Shown here: one piece after another, positions 1 through 5,451 of the stretch
How positions within the stretch are numbered: the stretch's first letter is position 1
Layout of the letters: every line of letters begins with the position of its first letter
Assembly (NCBI GenBank): GCA_003131665.1
Contig: PKWA01000098.1
Coordinates: 9,403 to 17,896 of the forward strand
Direction: 5' to 3'
DNA length: 8,494 nt
DNA from: Acidimicrobiaceae bacterium
Lineage (GTDB): Bacteria > Actinomycetota > Acidimicrobiia > Acidimicrobiales > RAAP-2
The notes under the pieces: generated by a model
Seen by the model: the letters and a program-made list of their open reading frames with translations, nothing else
Told to the model about the DNA's origin: nothing
Databases searched by the model: none
Made by a program: the position numbers and the translations under genes

Positions 1-74
1 GGTCGCGGCTTTCTCGAAGTGAGGACCGTGAGGGCCGACGGTAGCTTTTGTACTATTTGAAACTGGAAGGGGTA

Positions 75-575
75 TTAGTAATAAAGGGTCTGCCCTGTAG
101 CAATGTCAGCATTGTTCGGAAGATCGAGCCAACCCCATGCTTGAGTTTCAATGTTTGCGTCGCTTTCCCAGCCAGTGGAAACCGAGGATCCCGAGTTAAA
201 CAGATAGGCGCAGGTCCCACCTCCTGGATCCCCTTGAATGTTCAAGCATGCCTCCAGCTCTTGACCCAAAGTGAGTCCGGGACTTGCAGTGGCTACGGCT
301 TTCACGTCCCGGTCGCACGAGTCGTACCACAACTCAATCTCGCCGTACGAATTGCCTGCATATTCGAGAGGCTCTTCGTAAACCAAAACCCCTGGACATC
401 CGTCAGGAGTTGCAGTAAGTCCTGGAACAACTACGGTTGATCCGGAAAGACCCGGTACAACTGCGGTTGATCCTGTACTCGTCAATCCATCCGCAAACGC
501 GGACGAAGAAGTGAAAACGCCCAGTGAAAACAATACTGAAGCGACTCCAATTGCTCTTAGTGTGTTTCGTCTCAT
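75..575 (-). CDS. Small secreted protein with four cysteines and a decapeptide repeat, function unknown
   Basis: The 166-residue product starts with a clear Sec signal peptide: basic MRRNTLR, a hydrophobic stretch at about residues 9-22, and a signal peptidase I site AFA|D after residue 28. The mature part opens with two copies of a ten-residue repeat (GSTxVVPGLx pattern, about residues 34-53), rich in Ser, Thr, Val and Pro. A compact domain follows, with cysteines at 60, 87, 110 and 122 that could form two disulfides outside the cell. The start is supported by AGGAG at 580-584, four bases before the ATG. There is no membrane anchor, LPXTG motif or catalytic signature. The stretch around ELWYDSCDRDVKAV faintly recalls secreted DUF2690-like proteins, but I would not name it so without a profile search. 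The gene lies 341 bp downstream of an ECF sigma gene on the same strand and may be its target; that is inference. Confidence 0.75.
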   Translation of the reverse strand: MRRNTLRAIGVASVLFSLGVFTSSSAFADGLTSTGSTAVVPGLSGSTVVVPGLTATPDGCPGVLVYEEPLEYAGNSYGEIELWYDSCDRDVKAVATASPGLTLGQELEACLNIQGDPGGGTCAYLFNSGSSVSTGWESDANIETQAWGWLDLPNNADIATGQTLYY

Positions 576-579
576 ATCT

Positions 580-584
580 CTCCT
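580..584 (-). promoter_or_regulatory. Ribosome binding site of the small secreted protein
   Basis: Read on the minus strand this is AGGAG, followed by AGAT and the ATG at 573-575. It is one of the clearest Shine-Dalgarno sequences in the window and decides in favour of this minus-strand frame over the overlapping plus-strand frame at 48-440. Confidence 0.6.
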
Positions 585-861
585 ATAGCGGCGACGCTCG
601 AATTAACTTCGCCTGCAGATCACATAGTGTCCGGGACTCAAGCAAACCTTTCGCAATAATGATTCATTCGCTTGGAGTTTGCTGTGTAAAAACTGGAACT
701 TGGAGAAAAGCAACATGTGTGATCGTGAATCAACAATCAGGGCATTAAGTAAGCAGTGCATACTGGACGACTAATGCGCAATGAAGATCAAGTTAACTAG
801 AGGGACTGCTGCACGTTTAGTTGAGAGTTTCGAATACAACATCGTGTCTGGGCCAACGTTG

Positions 862-875
862 TCAAGGCGCCTTGA
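862..875. repeat. Perfect 14-bp palindrome TCAAGGCGCCTTGA, possible operator
   Basis: The sequence reads identically on both strands. It overlaps a perfect TTGACA hexamer on the minus strand (860-865) and abuts a second short palindrome CAACGTTG (854-861). It lies just downstream of the sigma gene stop and about 290 bp upstream of the secreted-protein start. The best -10 at the proper distance from the TTGACA is poor (TGTTGT, 18-base spacing), so promoter status is uncertain. No T-run follows on either strand, which argues against a terminator. An operator is possible, as is chance. Confidence 0.3.
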
Positions 876-916
876 AGAGTTGACCAAGCCGGTAGTGCGC
901 TGGAATGAGTTTCCTT

Positions 917-1471
917 TCAGCTATCTAAATCACCGGCAAAGAGTTCCAGATCGGGCGACTCAAAGAATGTCGCAGAAAGATATGACTTCAGACTCTTTCT
1001 CGCTCGACAAATTCTTATGCACACTGCATTCTCACTAATGCCGATAATCTCGGCAATGTCCCGATAATTCAATTTCTCCCAATAGACAAACTCAAGAAGT
1101 TTGCGATCACTTGTTCGAAGTCTATTTAGCGCACTGCGCATCTTTCCCGCGCCAATGAATGGATATTCATCGTTCCCAACGCCGAATTTCAATGGCCTTT
1201 CCAAAGCCAGCCGCTTCCGAAGTCGACCCCTTCGATCTCTTGAGCGGCGTTGATTGGATAATATTCGGAAAGCAATGGCGTAAAGCCAGCGCAACTCACA
1301 ATTTCGTTCCGGTAACTCACTGATCCTTCGCCATGCGACAAAAAATGTCTCCGAAACGACGTCTTCACAGCTGCTTGGATCGTTGAGTCTTCGAAGTGCG
1401 TAGCGCCTTATTGCAACCGAATGCTCGGAAAAGAGACGATCGATTTCCTCGACCTCGATTAAGTCACGCAT
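917..1471 (-). CDS. ECF-family RNA polymerase sigma factor (sigma-70 family)
   Basis: The 184-residue product has the two-domain layout of extracytoplasmic-function sigma factors. Region 2 covers about residues 10-80, with the acidic SCEDVVSETFFVAWRR segment (34-49), which matches the usual DAEDLVQETFLRAWR pattern, and the -10-binding helix RWLYAIAFRILSNQRR (61-76). A basic linker follows. Region 4 covers about 112-165, with the -35-binding helix-turn-helix NYRDIAEIIGISENAVCIRI. It would direct RNA polymerase to a small regulon. There is no membrane segment and no long C-terminal extension, only about 20 residues after region 4. Such sigma factors usually sit beside an anti-sigma gene; none is recognisable on either side. 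The ATG at 1469-1471 is weakly supported, since only GGA lies a few bases upstream, but it gives a normal N-terminus. G+C is much lower than in the genes to the right, which suggests transfer. The next gene on this strand encodes a small secreted protein. Confidence 0.9.
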   Translation of the reverse strand: MRDLIEVEEIDRLFSEHSVAIRRYALRRLNDPSSCEDVVSETFFVAWRRISELPERNCELRWLYAIAFRILSNQRRSRDRRGRLRKRLALERPLKFGVGNDEYPFIGAGKMRSALNRLRTSDRKLLEFVYWEKLNYRDIAEIIGISENAVCIRICRARKSLKSYLSATFFESPDLELFAGDLDS

Positions 1472-2148
1472 GGTTTCCGATCGTTTAGACGAATCACTGC
1501 TTCCGTCATTGCTTTATCGATGAGATATAACTGAATTGGTCTGGGTTGCCCGGAGACTTTGACCTGCGCATTGGCTTAGTCACTCGATTTACGCGGTCAA
1601 CTAGAAGTATTACGAGTGAAATTGTGAATGCCGTGTGAGAGGGCAGTGATGGCACTTATAATCCCATCACTTCGATTCACTCTTTTTCTTGCAATAATGA
1701 TTGCCTCTGCGCCCACGTATCGTTCCCAGCGCCATCTTGTGACTTTCATTTGCTTCATCATCAGATCCGATCAGATGATCATTATGTGTGAGAACTGCTC
1801 CGCAATTGCGAACGAATTGACATTGAAGTGCCGGACAGATTCAGTGTGACGACCGCTATGAAATTGAACATTGACGGGGGCGCGTTGACTTGGTGCCCGT
1901 GGTGTGCGCAAACGACTTGGACGCGCAAGAAAGTCCGTTTGAAATGTGGCTTAATCAGCATTGTTACTCCGACAAAGTTGTTGCGTCGTCCACCTTTCCA
2001 ATCTGGTGTCGCCTCCGCGATCGATCAGCGATGGTGCTTAATGTTGTGCGCGTTGGCGCCCACTCCAATCTTCGAAGTTACCCTTCTGGGCGTAGCGGCC
2101 AGTGATTAGTTACTGCCTGCTCCACGGAATCGGTTCTCCAATGTAAAC
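1472..2148. other. Gene-poor AT-richer stretch, no convincing coding region
   Basis: The minus strand has no frame of useful length here. The plus strand has two modest frames, at 1628-1849 (73 codons, with a hydrophobic segment near its start) and 1828-2109 (93 codons, Cys/Trp-rich). They overlap in different frames, lack Shine-Dalgarno sequences, show no third-position bias and resemble no family I know. The sigma factor promoter must lie within the first 150 bp or so, but no strong consensus is visible. No tRNA, integrase or inverted-repeat ends were seen. The stretch may be decayed coding DNA; the remnant directly to its right supports that reading. Confidence 0.45.
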
Positions 2149-2158
2149 TTGCAGCATC

Positions 2159-2180
2159 TCATCCCTACTTCATCCCTACA
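2159..2180. repeat. Tandem 11-bp duplication (TCATCCCTACT / TCATCCCTACA)
   Basis: Two adjacent 11-base units differ only in the last base. They lie at the left end of the acyl-CoA dehydrogenase remnant and look like a slippage scar. Confidence 0.6.
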
Positions 2181-2203
2181 ATTCGAAAGAACTGCCCATG
2201 ACT

Positions 2204-2221
2204 CAGTGGACGCAGTGGACG
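2204..2221. repeat. Perfect tandem 9-bp duplication (CAGTGGACG twice)
   Basis: Two identical 9-base units are directly adjacent. They give the repeated residues SVD-AVD in the remnant's frame. With the 11-bp duplication 24 bases upstream, this indicates local slippage or repair in non-functional DNA. Confidence 0.65.
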
Positions 2222-2343
2222 AATTTCCGGACAAATACTCACTCAGCGGTCGAGGCGGACGGTTCTACCAGAACACGCAAATCTACGAAGGTACCAACCA
2301 GGTCCAGCGAGTCGTCGTCGCCAAGCACTTACTGAAATAAGTC

Positions 2344-3369
2344 TTGGTGACCGACGCGTCGAACAGCGACAACATGATGGTTCGTCGCGCCTTTTTGAGA
2401 ATGGATTCCGCGTTCACGCTACGTGGGGTCGACACGCTTGATCTACGAGCCCACGCGAAGGTCAGTCCGGTCGTCGGTGTGCCCCTTCGACAACTCCAAC
2501 AGCGTCGAGACGTGGGAGCGTTCGCCACCGCGGCCCCGCTGGCCGCGCTGAAGAGCCTGCTCGAAGTGCTCGCCCTCGCTCCGTTGGAAAAGATCGTTGA
2601 GTATCTCGGCGATCACGTAGAAAGTCCTACTTTCGAACAACTCGAGCGCGCCGTCGATCAGCTCGTCGCGTCGGGCTCGTCGCTCGACGACGTGGTCGCC
2701 GTGCTGGCGTACGCCATCGGCGAGTCGTTCCCGGCCGCGCCCTCTTGTCGTCAACTCTTCGAGGGGCGTGCGGAGTTGGCGTTGCCGGCGCTCGCAGAGG
2801 TGGACGCGCCCTCGGTCTTGGCGCCACCTCACGCAGTCACTCCCGAAGTGCGAGAACAACGCCGGTTCCGACGAGAAGAGGAGAAACGTCGTCGAAAGCC
2901 GGTTTCAACCATGCGAGCCGCGCGAGCGACGAAGCCGAAGAGCGGCGCGCCACCTCGAGCCGACCTCAGCGCGAAGGCCGTGGCGGGCCATGGCGCACCC
3001 GCCGAGCCCGCGCGACGCCGCGTGAAGTTGACGCCCTTGGAGTTAGCCCGATTCGACGCCGCTCATCCTTTGGTGGGAGTGGTACTCCTGTTGGACGTCG
3101 CCTTCGACGGACACGATCCCGCACAACCCGAAATGTCGTCGAAGGACCGACCCGTCCTGGTGATTGCGGGCGCGAACGAAGAACTTCTCGTGCGCCCGAT
3201 CTACTCCAATTCGTCGTCGACGCGCGAGCTCTTTCAGCCCTGGCGTCGGGTCGGTCTTGACCACCTCTCCTTCATCGACGGCGAGCGAATGGTCGTGGCG
3301 TATACATCCGGCGACCCTCTTCACCAACTGGGACGTCTCACGACACCCGAGTGGAACACCCTCGCCTAA
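2344..3369 (+). CDS. Protein of unknown function with a C-terminal PemK/MazF-like domain
   Basis: The 341-codon frame has strong G/C bias at third positions and is clearly coding. Residues about 60-140 form a helical domain of no family I know, with leucine-rich helices around APLAALKSLLEVLALAPLEK and SSLDDVVAVLAYAIGESF. Residues about 165-235 are a low-complexity linker rich in Arg, Lys, Ala and Pro, including RREEEKRRRK. The C-terminal part (about 243-340) has the layout of PemK/MazF-like beta-barrels: GVVLLLDVAF, then KDRPVLVIAG, then LLVRPIYSNS, and a terminal LGRLTTPEWNTL. MazF/PemK toxins cleave RNA, but single-domain toxins are about 110 residues and no antitoxin gene is next to this one. 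RNA or nucleic-acid binding is therefore only a guess. The start is uncertain: TTG at 2344, GTG at 2347, or ATG at 2374, 2377 or 2401, none with a good ribosome binding site. It begins 3 bp after the dehydrogenase remnant and converges on the next gene, with 12 bp between stops. Confidence 0.75.
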   Translation: MVTDASNSDNMMVRRAFLRMDSAFTLRGVDTLDLRAHAKVSPVVGVPLRQLQQRRDVGAFATAAPLAALKSLLEVLALAPLEKIVEYLGDHVESPTFEQLERAVDQLVASGSSLDDVVAVLAYAIGESFPAAPSCRQLFEGRAELALPALAEVDAPSVLAPPHAVTPEVREQRRFRREEEKRRRKPVSTMRAARATKPKSGAPPRADLSAKAVAGHGAPAEPARRRVKLTPLELARFDAAHPLVGVVLLLDVAFDGHDPAQPEMSSKDRPVLVIAGANEELLVRPIYSNSSSTRELFQPWRRVGLDHLSFIDGERMVVAYTSGDPLHQLGRLTTPEWNTLA

Positions 3370-3381
3370 GAAACAGCGCGG

Positions 3382-4191
3382 TTACGTCGGCGGCGCCGAG
3401 GAACCTTGCACTTTGGGGGACGCGTCGCGGTCGTGCGTCGTGCGAGCGGGCCAGTGAACAATTAAGGTCACGACGCCCGCCACGGCCAAGACCACGCCGG
3501 CGATCTGAACGCCAATGGAACCGCTGTGCGACTCCTGGCCCAGCAAGAGCCGTTCGTCAAGCGCCCGAACGAGGCCCCACACGATCATCCCCGCTGCCGT
3601 GACGACGCCCAACGCTCGCCCTCGTCGGAAGTGCTCAAGTCCAAGGAGAGCGAGCCACAGCAATCCATCCTCGGCCCCTTGGATGAGCGGCACCGGGACT
3701 CGCTTTCCCGCCTGGCCGGCGTAGTGCAGACCGAACCATTGGTGGGTGAGATGTCCTCCGCCGCTCACCATGAACTGCGGTCCGAGTACACGACCGAGCG
3801 CCCAGCCGGCAATGAGGGCCGGTACCAACGCGTCGGTGAACTGAGCAAGAGGTGTACCGGGCCACCAACGACGCTGGAGAATTAATCCCACCACGAGGGC
3901 CGCCGCGATGCCGCCAAAACTAGCGAGGCCGCCCTGCCAAATCGCGAGCCAGCGTCCGGGATGTCCTCGGTAGTAGTGCCAGTTCGTCGCAATGTTCGCG
4001 AGGCGTGCGCCCGCGAGGCCGCTCAACAGCAGCCAGATCGTCAAGCGAGCGAATGGATCGACGCTCACGCCCGCGCGAATGAGTCGACGCCGCGCGTAGA
4101 GGTACGCGGTGTAGACCGCGATCGCCAGACCAAAGCCGTAGGTGTGAAAGATCAGCGGACCGAGGTGAAACGAAGTGGGAACGCCCGACAC
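3382..4191 (-). CDS. Lgt-family membrane protein (prolipoprotein diacylglyceryl transferase-like), divergent
   Basis: The 269-residue polytopic membrane protein follows the Lgt order: HTYGFGLAIAV near the start (Tyr18 matching the conserved Tyr of the first helix), GLAGARLAN (58-66), IWQGGLASFGG (84-94), TDALVPALIAGWALGRV (119-135), and an ALDERLLLGQ segment (210-219) whose Arg213 may match the essential C-terminal Arg. True Lgt moves diacylglycerol from phosphatidylglycerol to the lipobox cysteine of prelipoproteins at the cytoplasmic membrane. Here the GRxGN signature reads GRVLGP, so the usual Asn is missing, and the His of the E. coli SFHGG motif is absent, although other actinobacterial Lgt proteins also lack that His. 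It is either a diverged paralogue or a lineage-specific Lgt. The GTG start at 4189-4191 is only 2 bp after the stop of the NlpC/P60 gene and has no clear ribosome binding site, so translational coupling is likely. The tail after residue 250 is polar. Confidence 0.8.
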   Translation of the reverse strand: MSGVPTSFHLGPLIFHTYGFGLAIAVYTAYLYARRRLIRAGVSVDPFARLTIWLLLSGLAGARLANIATNWHYYRGHPGRWLAIWQGGLASFGGIAAALVVGLILQRRWWPGTPLAQFTDALVPALIAGWALGRVLGPQFMVSGGGHLTHQWFGLHYAGQAGKRVPVPLIQGAEDGLLWLALLGLEHFRRGRALGVVTAAGMIVWGLVRALDERLLLGQESHSGSIGVQIAGVVLAVAGVVTLIVHWPARTTHDRDASPKVQGSSAPPT

Positions 4192-4193
4192 GC

Positions 4194-5297
4194 TTACGCC
4201 CGCGGGCGACCGACACCCGCGAAGCCGTAGCCGAGTCGAACCGGCACGACGTGCACGAGCGTCCCGGTCTCTTCGGCCTCAATCATTTGACCGTGTCCGA
4301 CGTACATCGCCACGTGCTCGTCCCCGTTGTAGCCGTAAAAGAGGAGGTCGCCGGGCTCGATGTCATAGAGCGGGACCCGGGTGGTGTCGTCCCACTGACC
4401 GCCTGAGTAGTGGGGTAAGTAGATCCCCGCCGCGTCGTAGGCCAGCATCACCAGACCCGAACAGTCGACCCCGGAGCGACTGGCGCCACCCCAGACGTAG
4501 GGCGTGCCAATGAAACTCAGGGCGGCTCGAATGGCGATATTCGCTCTCGAGTCCGGTGGCGGCGCGGGAAAACCGGCAATCGGTCGGGCGCTGGAGAGGG
4601 TGCCCGCCGACTTAGCCGCCGCCGCCGCTTCGGCCTGGTCGACGAAGAGCGCGATCTGGCCCGTCACCTGAGCGAGGGTTTGATGGAGCGAACTCTGCAG
4701 GATCTTGGACTTGTGAAACGACTTAGCGGCGTCCCTGGTGACCGCGCGCGCGTTCGCGTCCTCGGCGTTCAAGAGACCACGCTCTTGAGTCAGTTCGATC
4801 CGGTCGTTCTTCAAGCTCGCGATGGTGGTGTGGATGTTGCCTTCGGCGAGTTGGGTGTAGACGTTGGTGGCGCCCAGTTTGGTGGCGTTCTTCAAAAAGA
4901 GGGGATTATTGCCCTCGGTGGCGCCGCTGGTGACGTAGGCGAAGATGACGTCCCGGCGCAGTTGGACGTTGCCCTTGGCCACGTTCTGCTCGATGGCCAA
5001 CACCGTGGCCTTGGTGTTCTTGATCTCGTTGTTGTACTTGTGGAGCTTGATTTGGGCCTCGTCGTACTTTTGGCCCAGCAGGTCGACCTGGGCGTTGATC
5101 CGATTGATCTGGCTCAGGAGGGTCGCGGCAGTGGCCCGGTCGTTCGCCAGATTCGAAGCACCCGCCGAACGTGGCGAAACAGCCACAGCGCTGAAGCACA
5201 CTGCGACAACAGCCAAAATGGAAAGAATCCACCGGAACGGCTTAAGTTCCCTCGGAGGCCGTAGCGCCGAAAGCACTTGGTGCTCGACGTCAGTCAC
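4194..5297 (-). CDS. Membrane-anchored or secreted coiled-coil NlpC/P60 peptidoglycan hydrolase
   Basis: The 367-residue product has a short cytoplasmic N-terminus, one hydrophobic helix at about 22-40 ending in a possible cleavage site (SAGAS, 44-48), a long heptad-rich coiled-coil region at about 50-225, an Ala/Pro linker, and an NlpC/P60 domain at about 252-367. The catalytic Cys is C279 in VDCSGL. The His is H328 in GDEHVAMYVG. E340, twelve residues on, matches the Glu of the RipA-type triad. The PYVWGGAS and PGDLLFYG motifs are intact. The expected activity is cleavage of the D-Glu-mDAP bond in stem peptides during wall growth or cell separation; the coiled coil probably serves in partner control, as in CwlO/RipC-like proteins. 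GTG at 5295-5297 is the earliest start, because an in-frame TAG lies at 5307-5309. A strong GAGGAGG at 5319-5325 is 21 bases away, too far to serve this start directly. The gene is followed after 2 bp by the Lgt-like gene. Confidence 0.92.
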   Translation of the reverse strand: MTDVEHQVLSALRPPRELKPFRWILSILAVVAVCFSAVAVSPRSAGASNLANDRATAATLLSQINRINAQVDLLGQKYDEAQIKLHKYNNEIKNTKATVLAIEQNVAKGNVQLRRDVIFAYVTSGATEGNNPLFLKNATKLGATNVYTQLAEGNIHTTIASLKNDRIELTQERGLLNAEDANARAVTRDAAKSFHKSKILQSSLHQTLAQVTGQIALFVDQAEAAAAAKSAGTLSSARPIAGFPAPPPDSRANIAIRAALSFIGTPYVWGGASRSGVDCSGLVMLAYDAAGIYLPHYSGGQWDDTTRVPLYDIEPGDLLFYGYNGDEHVAMYVGHGQMIEAEETGTLVHVVPVRLGYGFAGVGRPRA

Positions 5298-5451
5298 TTG
5301 TCCAGGCTAGTTGCTACGCCTCCTCAAAGTCGCCTGAAATGGCGGGCGGTCCTCTGAAGTTCCTGATGACGACGGCCATGTCGAGGTTCGTCGGAGGAAA
5401 ACTCACTATGAAATACGGGACCTGGCGTGGCTCAGGAATAGGCTCGGCGAC
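5298..5451. promoter_or_regulatory. Divergent intergenic region between the hydrolase and lyase genes
   Basis: The two flanking genes are transcribed outwards, so promoters for both should lie here. No near-consensus -35/-10 pair is evident on either strand. Two strong Shine-Dalgarno-like sequences occur at odd places: GAGGAGG on the minus strand (5319-5325), 21 bases before the hydrolase GTG, and GGAGG on the plus strand (5393-5397), ten bases before an ATG at 5408 that is out of frame with the lyase. Confidence 0.4.

Larger units (their letters stand above)
576..916. other. 341-bp gap between the sigma factor and secreted-protein genes; no gene seen
   Basis: This AT-rich stretch separates two minus-strand genes. 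No minus-strand frame here has a ribosome binding site or the membrane-plus-ZAS pattern of an anti-sigma factor. A plus-strand frame from 781 runs into the back of the sigma gene and lacks a ribosome binding site, so it is not called. The stretch should contain the promoter of the secreted protein, but I see no near-consensus -35/-10 pair close to the gene. A perfect palindrome with an adjacent TTGACA lies at 860-875 and is listed separately. Confidence 0.5.
2149..2340 (+). pseudogene. C-terminal remnant of an acyl-CoA dehydrogenase
   Basis: The last ~22 codons (about 2275-2340) read TQIYEGTNQVQRVVVAKHLL, then Lys and a stop. This is the near-invariant end of short-chain/butyryl-type acyl-CoA dehydrogenases, where the Glu of YEGT is the catalytic base. 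Further upstream EFP (about 2221-2229) may match the EYP of the preceding conserved helix, but the spacing is off by several residues and the usual RDAKI segment is unrecognisable. The rest of a ~380-residue enzyme is missing: no FAD-binding or middle domain can be seen in any frame upstream. The frame from 2149 lacks a ribosome binding site and carries two small tandem duplications. It does not derive from the dehydrogenase at 6421-8028, whose corresponding end reads IFEGADETLALKVVARRL. Most likely this is the stump of a chromosomal gene cut by an insertion or deletion to its left. Confidence 0.7.

Noticed and set aside
25..42. Inverted repeat ACCGT/ACGGT with an 8-base loop followed by a TTTT run on the plus strand, considered as a terminator
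   Set aside because: The stem is only 5 bp, the T-run is short and offset, and it is on the wrong strand for the secreted-protein gene. Any upstream plus-strand gene is outside the window.
48..440. Plus-strand frame of 130 codons opposite the secreted protein
   Set aside because: The minus-strand frame has a signal peptide, a cleavage site and a good ribosome binding site; this one has none of these.
781..1038. Plus-strand frame of 85 codons overlapping the end of the sigma gene
   Set aside because: It has no ribosome binding site and no recognisable domain, and its second half is antisense to sigma factor region 4. The first half was also considered as an anti-sigma gene but has no membrane or zinc-binding pattern and is on the wrong strand.
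1628..2109. Two overlapping plus-strand frames (1628-1849 and 1828-2109), the first with a hydrophobic segment
   Set aside because: No ribosome binding sites, no codon bias and no resemblance to known families. They are kept only as part of the description of the gene-poor stretch.
1472..2343. Possible tRNA or attachment site at the edge of the AT-rich segment
   Set aside because: Several GTTCGA/TTCGAA words were checked, but none sits in a T-arm context with a matching acceptor stem, and no direct repeat long enough for an att pair was seen.
4680..5264. Plus-strand frame of 194 codons rich in Gly, Val and Leu opposite the hydrolase coiled coil
   Set aside because: Its repetitive look comes from the complement of the coiled-coil codons. 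The hydrolase frame is intact with all catalytic residues.
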